Source: an uncultured delta proteobacterium (GTDB taxonomy: Bacteria; RBG-13-61-14; DRUE01). Taken from it: a DNA stretch of 34,849 nucleotides. Positions 8,095 to 15,790 of the stretch are shown here, one piece after another (within the stretch, counting starts at the first letter, position 1; each line of letters begins with the position of its first letter). The stretch is taken from positions 1 to 34,849 of the forward strand of contig CAIUDS010000728.1 of the NCBI GenBank assembly GCA_903897985.1. The letters are read 5' to 3'. Position numbers and translations under genes: made by a program. The notes beneath the pieces are model-generated. The model was given only the letters and a program-made list of their open reading frames with translations. It was not told the DNA's origin and did no database searches.

Positions 8095-8643
8095 TTATTC
8101 CCCTTCCCTTTTCAAAGTTTGATGCTTGCCGGCCGAATCCGCGGCGCACTCGGACGCGGTCCCTCTCAGGATTTCCACCGCGTGCGGCAGCGTTTCCATT
8201 ATGGCTTCGAGGCTTTCGCGCGCGCCCTTTTCGCTGCCGGGCAGGTTGATGATCAGGGTGCATTTGCGGATGCCGGAAACGGCGCGGCTGAGCATGGCCC
8301 GGGGAGTTTTCTTCAGACCGGCCAGGCGGATGGCCTCGCTGATGCCCGGGGTCTCGCGCTCGATCACGGCTTTGGTCGCCTCGGGGGTGTGGTCGCGGGG
8401 ACTGAACCCGGTGCCGCCGGTGGTGAGGATCAGGTCCAGACCGTAATCGCTCCATTCCGTGAGCGCCCGTTTAATATCCTCCGGCTCGTCCGGCGCCACC
8501 CGGTAGGCCGAGACCACGGCGCCGATCCCGCTCAGGAGTTCGCGGATCGCGGCTCCGCTCTTGTCCTCGCGCTCCCCCCGCGAGCCCTTGTCGCTCACAG
8601 TCAGGATTCCAACTTTGATGCCCGCCCCTTCGCTCTCTTTCAT
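8095..8643 (-). CDS. moaB: Molybdopterin adenylyltransferase-type protein (MoaB/MogA)
   Basis: A 182-residue protein of the MogA/MoaB family that adenylylates molybdopterin before metal insertion. Motifs are VGILTVSDKGSRGEREDKSG at the N-terminus, the TTGGTGFSPRD loop and the later LINLPGSEKGARE segment. I chose the ATG at 8643 (MKESEGAG) because upstream in-frame sequence overlaps moaA and is unlike the family. The moaA stop lies 1 nt upstream, so the genes are tightly linked. Whether the enzyme acts for molybdenum or tungsten cannot be read from the sequence, although the tup genes upstream point to tungstate. Confidence 0.92.
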   Translation of the reverse strand: MKESEGAGIKVGILTVSDKGSRGEREDKSGAAIRELLSGIGAVVSAYRVAPDEPEDIKRALTEWSDYGLDLILTTGGTGFSPRDHTPEATKAVIERETPGISEAIRLAGLKKTPRAMLSRAVSGIRKCTLIINLPGSEKGARESLEAIMETLPHAVEILRGTASECAADSAGKHQTLKREGE

Positions 8644-8644
8644 C

Positions 8645-9616
8645 TCAGCCCCCGATCCGGAACATTTCGCTGGATGCCTCTTGCAGGTCTCCGCGCTCCC
8701 ATCTCGATTTTCTCCCCAGTGCCTCTCTGATAATTTGGTCGAGGCGAGCCTCGTCAGCCTTATTTTCCCGCAATTCCCTGCGCAGATCAATCTCGCCGCG
8801 CTCGAACAGGCAGATGCGGAGCTTGCCCTCGGGCCCGAGCCGGAGCCGCTGGCAGCCGGCACAAAATTTTTCCGAGACCGGCGTGATCAAACCGATGGTC
8901 GCCCCGGACGCGGTTGAATATATTTTCGCCACCCCCGGCTCGTCCGGGGAGCGCGTAAGCGGCCCGAATTCCGCTTCAATTATTTTTCTGATTTCCTCGC
9001 CGCTCACCAGGAGCGACCGGTCCCATTTCCCGATCTCCTTGCAGCCCGGGCTCAAGCCGCTCGTGGGCATGAGCTCGATGAACCGGACCTCGATGCCTTC
9101 GCTTTGCCCGAACCGGACAAAGTCCATGACCTCGTCGTCATTGACTCCCCGGATGATCACGGTATTGATCTTCAAAGGTGTCAGCCCGGCTTTGCGGCTG
9201 CTCTCGAGCGCGCTAAAAACCTGTTCCAGTCCGGGCCGCCGGGTGATCCGCTCGAAGCGCTCCGCCTTCAAGGTATCAAGGCTGATGGTTACTCGTTTCA
9301 AGCCCGCGGCTTTGAGCGCGGAGGCGGACTGCGCAAGCAAAAGACCGTTGGTGGTGAGCGCAAGGTCTTCCGGACCGAGCGCCGCGAGTTTCTCGATCAG
9401 GCCGGTCAAGCCTTTCCTCACCAGGGGCTCGCCGCCGGTGATGCGGAACCTGTTAATCCCGGCCATGAGCGCTCCGGCTGCGACCTGTTCGATTTCCTCG
9501 TAACTCAGCATTTCCTCATGCGGGCAGAGTTTGACCCCGGCCTCGGGCATGCAGTAGATGCAGCGGAGGTTGCACCGGTCGGTGACGGAAATCCTGAGCA
9601 CCTTACGGTTTTTCAA
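8645..9616 (-). CDS. moaA: GTP 3',8-cyclase MoaA (radical SAM)
   Basis: A 323-residue radical SAM enzyme for the first step of molybdopterin synthesis, converting GTP to 3',8-cyclo-H2GTP, later turned into cPMP by MoaC. The N-terminal cluster motif is C15-x3-C19-x2-C22 in DRCNLRCIYC; the C-terminal GTP-binding cluster is CAGC followed 13 residues later by Cys. The protein ends in the Gly-Gly tail (RIGG) known to be needed for activity. I chose a TTG start at 9616 because GGGAG lies 6 nt upstream and the length fits; a GTG at 9601 is the alternative. The start overlaps the MOSC gene by 14 nt. Confidence 0.95.
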   Translation of the reverse strand: MKNRKVLRISVTDRCNLRCIYCMPEAGVKLCPHEEMLSYEEIEQVAAGALMAGINRFRITGGEPLVRKGLTGLIEKLAALGPEDLALTTNGLLLAQSASALKAAGLKRVTISLDTLKAERFERITRRPGLEQVFSALESSRKAGLTPLKINTVIIRGVNDDEVMDFVRFGQSEGIEVRFIELMPTSGLSPGCKEIGKWDRSLLVSGEEIRKIIEAEFGPLTRSPDEPGVAKIYSTASGATIGLITPVSEKFCAGCQRLRLGPEGKLRICLFERGEIDLRRELRENKADEARLDQIIREALGRKSRWERGDLQEASSEMFRIGG

Positions 9617-10109
9617 TCCGGTCTCCCGCCTTGACCTTGCCGCCTTGCAGCACTTCGCAAAAAATTCCCTGCACCGGCATGATGCAGTCGCCCACAATTT
9701 TGTAGATCGCGCACCGGGTGTGGCATTCCTTTCCGATCTGGCTCACCCGCAGCCGGACAGTTTCACTGACCCGGAGTTCATCCCCGATTTTGAGTGACGC
9801 CAAGTCAATGCCTTTAGTCGTGAAATTCTCCGCAAACACCCCGGGCTCCAGCCCGATTCTTTGATCCTTGACCAGTTCACAGGACTCGATTCCCTTTTCT
9901 TTTAGTTTCTGCTTTTGCTTCTCGATGCTTTCCATCATCAAGAGGCTCACCTGGCGATGCGCAAACCCGGCATGCGCGTCCCCGCGAATGCCGAGGCCCT
10001 TGACCAGCTCGGCGGCTTTTACCGGGGATTTGATAGTGCCCTTTTTCTCGCTGGTATTGATCGAGACGAGCAGGCCAGCCTGCCTCTTATTTATTTTCTT
10101 CTTTCCCAT
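9603..10109 (-). CDS. MOSC-domain protein
   Basis: A 168-residue stand-alone MOSC domain. MOSC domains occur at the C-terminus of Moco sulfurases and, as single-domain proteins, in molybdenum cofactor operons, where they are thought to bind or carry the cofactor or sulfur. Visible features are GIRGDAHAG, a lysine-rich helix, AENFTTKGI, a GDELRVSETVRLRVSQIG strand pair and the conserved cysteines in KECHTRC near residue 128. It overlaps moaC upstream by 19 nt and moaA downstream by 14 nt. Single MOSC proteins are sometimes fused to MoaB/MogA; here the two are separate genes of one operon. Exact role unknown. Confidence 0.88.
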   Translation of the reverse strand: MGKKKINKRQAGLLVSINTSEKKGTIKSPVKAAELVKGLGIRGDAHAGFAHRQVSLLMMESIEKQKQKLKEKGIESCELVKDQRIGLEPGVFAENFTTKGIDLASLKIGDELRVSETVRLRVSQIGKECHTRCAIYKIVGDCIMPVQGIFCEVLQGGKVKAGDRIEKP

Positions 10110-10564
10110 AATCCACTCTTGCCGCCGCTCTTGCTTTCGAGCCGCAAATCCGTTATCACCGCGCCGCGTTTCACCGCCTTGACCATGTCGTAGATGGTAA
10201 GCGCGGCCAGGGCCGCGCCGGTGAGAGCTTCCATTTCCGCGCCGGTGCTGGACCGGGTCTTGACCCGGCAGAAAATTTTCACAGCCGACTTTTGCAGTTC
10301 CAATTCGATCTCCACCTGGTCCAATGGGATCGGGTGCGCCAGCGGGATCAACTCGAAGGCCCGCTTGGCCGCGCCGATGCCGGCGATGCGCGCAGTATTG
10401 AGGACCTCGCCCTTGGCGATTTTATTTTTCCGGATCAGCGTCACGGTTTTGGGGCTGAGCTTGATCAGGCAGGACGCGAGCGCTTCGCGCTGGGTCACCG
10501 GCTTGGCGCTGATGTCCACCATTTTGGCCTTGCCTTCCTCGTCTATATGCGTGAGTCTCTTCAT
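10091..10564 (-). CDS. moaC: Cyclic pyranopterin monophosphate synthase MoaC
   Basis: A 157-residue enzyme that turns the MoaA product into cyclic pyranopterin monophosphate. The family signature is complete: MVDISAKPVTQREA at the N-terminus, KGEVLNTARIAGIGAAKR, LIPLAHPIPL with the active-site His, KTRSSTGAEMEALTGA, and YDMVKAVKRG with catalytic Asp and Lys. The domain is of normal length and probably hexameric. The ATG at 10564 lies 2 nt before the moeA stop. The end overlaps the MOSC gene, implying coupled translation. Confidence 0.96.
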   Translation of the reverse strand: MKRLTHIDEEGKAKMVDISAKPVTQREALASCLIKLSPKTVTLIRKNKIAKGEVLNTARIAGIGAAKRAFELIPLAHPIPLDQVEIELELQKSAVKIFCRVKTRSSTGAEMEALTGAALAALTIYDMVKAVKRGAVITDLRLESKSGGKSGLWERRK

Positions 10565-10566
10565 GG

Positions 10567-11772
10567 CTAATCCAGATAAATGATCCCGACTTCCTCTCCC
10601 CGCTCCACGGCTTCGAGCGTGGGCGGGACCACGATCAGGACATTGCTTTTGACCATTGATTTAAGGACCCCGCTTTTCTGGTCATGGAACGGACGGACCT
10701 GAACCACTACGCCGTCCTGTTCGAGGATGCCGCGCAGGAAATGGGTCCGACCGGGCTTGAGCGACAGGTCTTCAAGCAGGATGGCCCGTCCATATCTAGG
10801 CCCGGTCTGAGTTTTGCCCAGCATTTTATCGAGCGCGGGCCGCACGAACAGATAAAAAGTCACCATGGCGCTGGCCGGATTTCCGGGCAGGCCGAAGACC
10901 AACTGGCTTCGCTTCACCCCGAAGAAGACCGGCTTTCCCGGCTTGATCCGGGCCTGCCAGAAAAAGGGCTTGACCCCGAATTCCTTGAGCTGGTCTTTGA
11001 CCAGGTCATAGTCTCCGACCGAGACGCCCCCGGTCAGGACCAGGACTTCGCAGCCTCTGGACTGGCTGATCTTGGCGCGGAGTTCCGACTTTTTGTCTTT
11101 GGCGATGCCCAGATATTTTACCTCGGCGCCCGCTTCCAGACCCAGCCCAAGAAGCGAGTAACCATTGGAATTTCGGATCTGTCCCGGCCGGATCCTCGAG
11201 CCCGGCTCCACGATTTCATCGCCGGTGGAAATTATGGCCAGAGTCGGCCGTTTAAACACCTTGACTTTGTTAATGCCCAGCGAAGCAAGCATGCCCAGTT
11301 CCGCGGCGCCGATGGCTTGGCCTTTGGGCAACACCAACTCGCCTTTTTTCACATCCTCGCCGATCTGCCCGGTATTTTCCATCGGCCTGACCCGGCGGCC
11401 GATCAGGACCTTCTTGCCGCGTTTTTCCGTATCCTCAACCTTGACCACCGCGTCCGCGTTTTTGGGCAGGGACGCGCCGGTCATGATCCGGATGGCTTTT
11501 CCAGGCTTGAGCATGGTCTTGGTGACCTTGCCCGCGGGCAAGTCCTCGATCACTTCCAACTCGACCCAATCCGCGCCGGCTGAAAAAACCAAATCCTGCG
11601 ACCGCACCGCGTATCCGTCCATCGTGGCCTTTTGAAAGGGCGGGACCGGCTCTCGCGATTTTATGTTTTCAGCAAGGACCCTTCCCAGGGCCTTGGCCAA
11701 AGGCAAGACCTCTTTGGCCATGGGCTTGGCCTGGCTGAGCACTTTTTTCAGCGCGTCATTGTAATCAATCAT
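10567..11772 (-). CDS. moeA: Molybdopterin molybdenumtransferase MoeA
   Basis: A 401-residue protein that inserts molybdate (or tungstate) into adenylylated molybdopterin. The N-terminal domain contains VPPFQKATMDGYAVRSQD and the MTGASLPKNADAVV segment. The central MogA-like domain has IISTGDEIVEPG, IRNSNGYSLL, LTGGVSVGDYD and GLPGNPASAMVTF; a C-terminal beta domain closes the protein. I chose the ATG at 11772 (MIDYNDALKK), 16 nt after the stop of the ABC gene. Only one moeA copy is seen here, whereas organisms using both metals often carry two. The genes moaD, moaE and mobA are absent from this window. Confidence 0.95.
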   Translation of the reverse strand: MIDYNDALKKVLSQAKPMAKEVLPLAKALGRVLAENIKSREPVPPFQKATMDGYAVRSQDLVFSAGADWVELEVIEDLPAGKVTKTMLKPGKAIRIMTGASLPKNADAVVKVEDTEKRGKKVLIGRRVRPMENTGQIGEDVKKGELVLPKGQAIGAAELGMLASLGINKVKVFKRPTLAIISTGDEIVEPGSRIRPGQIRNSNGYSLLGLGLEAGAEVKYLGIAKDKKSELRAKISQSRGCEVLVLTGGVSVGDYDLVKDQLKEFGVKPFFWQARIKPGKPVFFGVKRSQLVFGLPGNPASAMVTFYLFVRPALDKMLGKTQTGPRYGRAILLEDLSLKPGRTHFLRGILEQDGVVVQVRPFHDQKSGVLKSMVKSNVLIVVPPTLEAVERGEEVGIIYLD

Positions 11773-11788
11773 TCGCCTGCTCCCATGA

Positions 11789-12817
11789 TTAGCGGACCAC
11801 CTCAACCGCTTCCGGCGAGAATCTTAGCAGAACCGAACTGGAAAGTGAAATCCTCTTGTTTTCAAGCTCTTGCATCGTCAAGTTCACGCGGAAATTCAAG
11901 TCCCCGCTCACCCGGACCAGGGCCAAGTTATTCCCGGTCATCTCCAAGCGGGTGACTCTTCCGGAGAACTGGTTCGGAATTTTGGGGTCCGCTTCCCGGC
12001 CCGACAGGACTTCGATTTTTTCCGGGCTGATCAAACAGGTGACATGGCCGGAGAATTTTCCGGGAAAGACAATTTTCGATCCCGGCCGCGGCTCGATCCA
12101 GCTCGAGTTGCCGTCGCTCTCGGCCTTGCCGCTGAAATAATTCTCGTGGCTGTATTCCACGCGCCTGCCGTCCGAGAGATAGATCACCTGGTCGGCAAGC
12201 CGGAAGGCCTGCGAGAAATTATGGGTGGAAAAGACAACGGTTGCGGAAAGGTTCCGGTTGACCTCCGCGATCATGGCCTCGATCCGGCTGATCATGGTCG
12301 CGTCTATGTTGGCAGTGGGCTCGTCCAGCAACAGCACCCGCGGCCGAACCATGATCGCTCGAGCCAGGGCCACCCGCTGGGCCTGTCCCGCGCTCAGCCC
12401 GGCCGCGGGTTTTTCCTCGAAACCGGCCAGCTCCACCATGTCCAAAACTTCCTCCGCCTGGTTTTTCCACGCACTTTCAGGAACGCCCCTGACCTTCAGG
12501 CCGAAGACCAGGTTGTCAAACACCGACCCATGAAAAAGATAGGGATTATGCGTCACCAGCGTGACCTGGCGCCGCTGCTCAAAAACCTGTTCCTTTCCGT
12601 TCCAGGGATTCTTGCCGAAAAATTCCAGCGTTCCTCCCTGCGGCTTTTGCAAAAGGCCCAGCAAATGCAACAAGGTGGTCTTGCCGGCCCCGTTCGGCCC
12701 GACCAGGGCGACGATTTTGCCGACCTCGAGTTCCAGATTATCAAGTTCAAGCTCAAACCTTGATCCCGGCGGACGGTAGCGAAGGTCCTTGAGCGTGTAT
12801 GCTTTTTCCGGCATCAT
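11789..12817 (-). CDS. tupC: Tungstate/molybdate ABC transporter ATP-binding protein (TupC-like)
   Basis: A 342-residue ABC ATPase that would energise oxyanion import from the cytoplasmic face of the membrane. The nucleotide-binding domain (residues 1-230) has Walker A GPNGAGKTT, a Q-loop region, signature LSAGQAQR (Ala in place of the usual second Gly), Walker B VLLLDEPTANID and the switch His in FSTHNFSQA. The C-terminal 100 residues form a regulatory beta domain of the TOBE/molybdopterin-binding type. It overlaps the permease gene by 4 nt. Assignment to tungstate rests on the neighbouring tupA. Confidence 0.9.
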   Translation of the reverse strand: MMPEKAYTLKDLRYRPPGSRFELELDNLELEVGKIVALVGPNGAGKTTLLHLLGLLQKPQGGTLEFFGKNPWNGKEQVFEQRRQVTLVTHNPYLFHGSVFDNLVFGLKVRGVPESAWKNQAEEVLDMVELAGFEEKPAAGLSAGQAQRVALARAIMVRPRVLLLDEPTANIDATMISRIEAMIAEVNRNLSATVVFSTHNFSQAFRLADQVIYLSDGRRVEYSHENYFSGKAESDGNSSWIEPRPGSKIVFPGKFSGHVTCLISPEKIEVLSGREADPKIPNQFSGRVTRLEMTGNNLALVRVSGDLNFRVNLTMQELENKRISLSSSVLLRFSPEAVEVVR

Positions 12818-13461
12818 GGTTCCCTGTCCTTCAGGCCCAGGTTCACGGCCAAGTTGATCCCGAGGGTGATGCCCAAAAGGATGATCCCCAAAACCACGCC
12901 GTTGAAAAATTCCCCTTTGCTCGATTCGAGCGCGATGGTGGTGGTGATGTTGCGGGTGTCGCCGCGGATGTTCCCGCCCAGCATCATGGAAATGCCGACC
13001 TCCGAAACCGCACGCGCGAACCCAGCCAGCAGCGCGAACAAGAGCGCCAATCTCGCTTCCTTGATCACGATCCAGCCCGCCTGGTTTGCGCTCGCGCCCA
13101 GGCTCAACGCGGTTAGCCGCGCCTTGCGGTCAACCTGCTTGAGCGCGGTATAGGAAAACCCGATGATCAGGGGCAGAATGAGGATGACCTGTCCGACCAT
13201 CATGGCGGTCTGGGTGTAAAGGATTCCAAAAGTCCCGAGCGGCCCGTTGCGGCTCAAAAGGAAATACAGGAGCAGCCCGATCACGACAGTGGGCGCGGCC
13301 ATCCAGGTCTGGTTGAGCAGGAGCACTAATTTCTTGCCGCGGAACTCGGTCCCGGAAAGGAACAGCGCGAGCGGGACCGCCATCACGCATGCGATCAGCG
13401 TGGCCAAGCCGCTCACCTTTAACGATACCCAAATGGCTTTTAGCAGTTCAAGCAGGATCAT
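12814..13461 (-). CDS. tupB: Tungstate ABC transporter permease (TupB-like)
   Basis: A 215-residue inner-membrane protein with five or six hydrophobic segments. The cytoplasmic coupling loop reads LTALSLGASANQAGWIVIKEA, the permease EAA-type motif (core SLGASANQ). FARAVSEVGISMMLGGNIRG is typical of TupB/WtpB and other oxyanion permeases. It would form the channel dimer energised by the ATPase encoded next. Start and stop overlap tupA and tupC by 4 nt each (ATGA junctions), strongly supporting coupled translation of the transporter. Confidence 0.93.
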   Translation of the reverse strand: MILLELLKAIWVSLKVSGLATLIACVMAVPLALFLSGTEFRGKKLVLLLNQTWMAAPTVVIGLLLYFLLSRNGPLGTFGILYTQTAMMVGQVILILPLIIGFSYTALKQVDRKARLTALSLGASANQAGWIVIKEARLALLFALLAGFARAVSEVGISMMLGGNIRGDTRNITTTIALESSKGEFFNGVVLGIILLGITLGINLAVNLGLKDREP

Positions 13462-14291
13462 TTGCTCAAGTCAATCCCCGGCTTGTCCGCCATCGGCTCA
13501 AACAGCCGGAGGCTGTTCTTTTTATAATTCCCAATCACGGCTTGTCCGACCGGCGAAGTCACCCAGGCCGCGAACTCCATGGCCTCCATGTATTTAGCAG
13601 TCGTGATCTTGAACGGGTTCACCGCGATCACCGCGTAAATATTCTCCAACTCCGGCGCGTTCTCGAACACCGGCTTGAGGCCCTTGACGCCCTCGATGCC
13701 GTAATAGGTCGCGGAATCGGTCAGGGTGTAGCCTTGTTTTTCCATGGCCACGCGCAAGGTCTGGGCCATGCCCTGGCCGGTCTCCATATAATTCTTGTCC
13801 GGCTTCCCGCCGACCAGGTCCCAAAGCTCGAGCTCGCGGATGTTGGTCCCGGACTTGTCTCCCCGGCTCACAAACACCGCGCCGCTATCCTTGAGCTTCT
13901 GCATCGCGGCCTTGACATCCTTCGCGCCCGCGATCTTCGCCGGGTCGCTCTCCGGGCCCACGATCATGAAATAATTCCGCGCGATCACCCGCCGGTTCAC
14001 GCCATAGCCGTCCGCCAAAAACTGGTCTTCCAGTTTCTTCGCGTGCACGATCACCACATCCGCGTTCCCGTCCTGCGCCTGCTTGAGCGCCGCGCCGGTC
14101 CCGACCGCAACCCATTTCAGCGTGATCCCGGTGTCCTTTTTGAACTCGTCCGCAACCACATTCAGCAGTCCGGTGGCGTCCACGCTGGTGGTGGTGGCCA
14201 ACATCAAAGAAGGTTTCTGGTTTTGGGAAAACCCCTGCGCCGATCCCAGCACAGCCGCGGCCAAAACGGCCTGTAACAACAGTTTCTTCAT
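13458..14291 (-). CDS. tupA: Tungstate-binding periplasmic protein (TupA-like)
   Basis: A solute-binding protein of 277 residues from the ATG at 14291. A second ATG two codons upstream (14297) would add Met-Lys, but GGAGG lies only 2 nt before it and 8 nt before the chosen start. A signal peptide (MKKLLLQAVLAAAVLG...) ends near SAQG, so the protein is exported to the periplasm. The mature part starts with LATTTSVDATGLLNVV; the TTTS motif is the anion-binding signature of TupA, distinguishing it from classic ModA. Other features are GTGAALKQAQDGNADVVIVH and SRGDKSGTNIRELELW. It is the first gene after the riboswitch, so it should respond directly to cofactor level. Confidence 0.93.
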   Translation of the reverse strand: MKKLLLQAVLAAAVLGSAQGFSQNQKPSLMLATTTSVDATGLLNVVADEFKKDTGITLKWVAVGTGAALKQAQDGNADVVIVHAKKLEDQFLADGYGVNRRVIARNYFMIVGPESDPAKIAGAKDVKAAMQKLKDSGAVFVSRGDKSGTNIRELELWDLVGGKPDKNYMETGQGMAQTLRVAMEKQGYTLTDSATYYGIEGVKGLKPVFENAPELENIYAVIAVNPFKITTAKYMEAMEFAAWVTSPVGQAVIGNYKKNSLRLFEPMADKPGIDLSK

Positions 14292-14313
14292 TTTCATTCC
14301 CTCCCTGTTTTGC

Positions 14314-14350
14314 AATAAAAAAACCAACCCCCGGTTCCGGAAAGTTGGTT
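14314..14350 (-). terminator. Intrinsic terminator in the tupA leader
   Basis: On the minus strand AACCAAC (14350-14344) pairs with GTTGGTT (14328-14322), enclosing CCGG/CCGG, and is followed by a run of T (TTTTTATT). It lies between the riboswitch aptamer and the tupA ribosome binding site. The segment between aptamer and hairpin (CGCCAACCTTAG) also contains CCAAC, which could compete for the GTTGG arm and form an antiterminator. This suits control by attenuation. Confidence 0.75.
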
Positions 14351-14360
14351 CTAAGGTTGG

Positions 14361-14466
14361 CGCCTGATCTCCTTTCCGAATACGGGAGGCCCGGCCGTTT
14401 CCCGCCGGACCCTTTCGGCCTTGCGCCATCGGTCATCCCCTTTAGGCCGCAAGGCTCGGAGACAAC
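14361..14466 (-). promoter_or_regulatory. Moco/Tuco-type riboswitch aptamer
   Basis: Read on the minus strand, the leader shows the conserved words of the molybdenum-cofactor RNA motif: CTCCGAGCC near the 5' end, GGGGATGACCGATGG, GGCCGAAAGG, then CCTCCCGTATTCGGAAAGG. Helices are exact or nearly so. P1 pairs 14458-14463 with 14367-14372 (one G-U); P2 pairs 14448-14455 with 14418-14425 (8 bp); a distal stem pairs 14404-14411 with 14388-14395 (one G-U). The family senses molybdenum cofactor, and variants lacking one stem sense tungsten cofactor; I cannot decide which form this is by eye. The downstream tup genes favour tungsten. A terminator follows, so ligand probably shuts off the operon. Confidence 0.85.
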
Positions 14467-14469
14467 TTT

Positions 14470-14497
14470 ACTCTAGCCGATCTCACGGATTTTGCAA
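14470..14497 (-). promoter_or_regulatory. Promoter of the tup-moe-moa operon
   Basis: On the minus strand TTGCAA (14497-14492), 16-bp spacer, TAGAGT (14475-14470). The predicted transcription start, near 14463, falls exactly at the first base of riboswitch helix P1, which supports the assignment. Confidence 0.5.
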
Positions 14498-14943
14498 GAA
14501 CCGACCGCCTGAATTCGGAACTCAATTCATCCACAGATTACACTGATTAACACAGAGAAATCGGAGTTGGGGGTTGGGAATTCGGAATTCAATTCATCCA
14601 CCGATTACACCGATGACCACAGAGAATTTTTCCGCTTTTCCCTCCCCCCTTGCGGGGGAGGGTCAGGGAGAGGGGGATTTCTTAAACACGACGACACGGA
14701 CACGCGTGTCCCGGACACGACGGAATTCGGGAACGCGGATCTTACCGCAGACGCGGCTTGTCCTCCATAGCTCCATAAGCCGAGCGAAGGAGGAAAAGCT
14801 CAGAGAATTTTATCTGTAATTTGTAATGTGTAATCTGTAATCCTATCTGCCTGCAGGATCAGGTCATCTGCCATAAGAACTTTTCCGAACCAGCCGGCAA
14901 ATGGGGGCGAGAAGGTCTAAGGGCTGGGCCTGACCCCTGGAGT
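14498..14943. other. Non-coding gap filled with repeat debris
   Basis: No convincing gene. Two direct copies of a 40-45 bp sequence occur at about 14513-14558 and 14577-14625; shared words are CAATTCATCCAC and GATTACAC. A copy of a GAGCGAAGGAGGA family repeat lies at 14766-14794. A TGTAAT-rich stretch runs from 14812 to 14842. The gap ends with GGGCCTGACCCCTGG (14924-14938), resembling half of a REP-like element cut off by the end of the next gene. Confidence 0.6.
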
Positions 14944-15774
14944 TCAGTCTTTTCTTTTCGTGCCTCCGCATTGTCGGCAAATTTCATCATGAAACCTTTT
15001 TATATTTATTCGTTTCTTTTCAATATCTGGATAAAGATTTGCCTCCTCAGCCGTTGGATATTCTTTATCTTTAGACCACATGAAATAATTATCATTAGCT
15101 GGGTGAATACCAAGAGTCCAATTTATTGCAAGGGTTTTATTTGCAAAATCGTTAAGTTCATTAACCCGCTTTGCATCTTCTTTTATTGGCACATTATAAG
15201 GAATAACTGGCCATTTAAATTCATCTGCACTGCAAGGTGGAATCATAGGCGGAATTACTTGCTCTGCGGACTTTGTCAGGGCACCCCCAGACCATTCCTG
15301 GGCTTGCTCCATTTTGTATGCTTCTACAATAGCAGGACCTACATAAATCTTATTTTCGTTATCTATATATACATCACCATATGATATTCCTACTCTGATT
15401 CTAATGTGACGGTTAAATACGGTTATGAATAATAGCCATGAAATGGTTTGCAGTAATTCTTGGAGTGACTTTTGGGAGTCATCAATGCTGTATATCAAAA
15501 CAGTATCAGAAAACCATTGAACGCCAACTCGATTTTGTGACTGTAGATTGGCCAAGGCAAGATTTCCGTTTGATGGTAGCTTTTGTTCAATAGCAAAGAG
15601 TAAAGCATTATAAAATTTATTAAGAGGTCCATTAACAACTAGTTCAAGAGGGGTTTCAAATACTGTTTTAGAAAAGCCGAGAATATCGCAAACTGCTACC
15701 ATGCGTTTTTGAATCTTTGATTTCACTGCCTGTTTATCAAATGGCCGTGTAGAATATGTTTGTCTTCTCTCCAT
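14944..15774 (-). CDS. Nucleotide-cyclase-like protein downstream of a nuclease-helicase
   Basis: A 276-residue protein, AT-richer than the flanking housekeeping genes. The core resembles a class III nucleotide cyclase/GGDEF fold. AVCDILGFS carries the first metal Asp (D30), FSDTVLIYS the second (D90), then IRVGISYGDVYI and GPAIVEAYKMEQ (146-157). In true cyclases the last motif reads GxxVNxAxRLE; here the transition-state Asn is Val and the Arg is Lys, so activity is doubtful or altered. The C-terminal part is unlike cyclases and ends with a CRQCGG knuckle. No signal peptide or membrane helix is evident. GGGAG lies 6 nt before the ATG and only 16 nt separate it from the helicase stop, so they form an operon. 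Function unknown; a defence role is inferred from context. Confidence 0.75.
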   Translation of the reverse strand: MERRQTYSTRPFDKQAVKSKIQKRMVAVCDILGFSKTVFETPLELVVNGPLNKFYNALLFAIEQKLPSNGNLALANLQSQNRVGVQWFSDTVLIYSIDDSQKSLQELLQTISWLLFITVFNRHIRIRVGISYGDVYIDNENKIYVGPAIVEAYKMEQAQEWSGGALTKSAEQVIPPMIPPCSADEFKWPVIPYNVPIKEDAKRVNELNDFANKTLAINWTLGIHPANDNYFMWSKDKEYPTAEEANLYPDIEKKRINIKRFHDEICRQCGGTKRKD

Positions 15775-15790
15775 AATGTCTCCCTTTCAC

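Noticed and set aside
14567..14819. Short plus-strand frames in the repeat-rich gap
   Set aside because: They translate repeat words (for example the PLAGEGQGEG-type stretch) seen in many intergenic repeats and have no ribosome binding site or family similarity.
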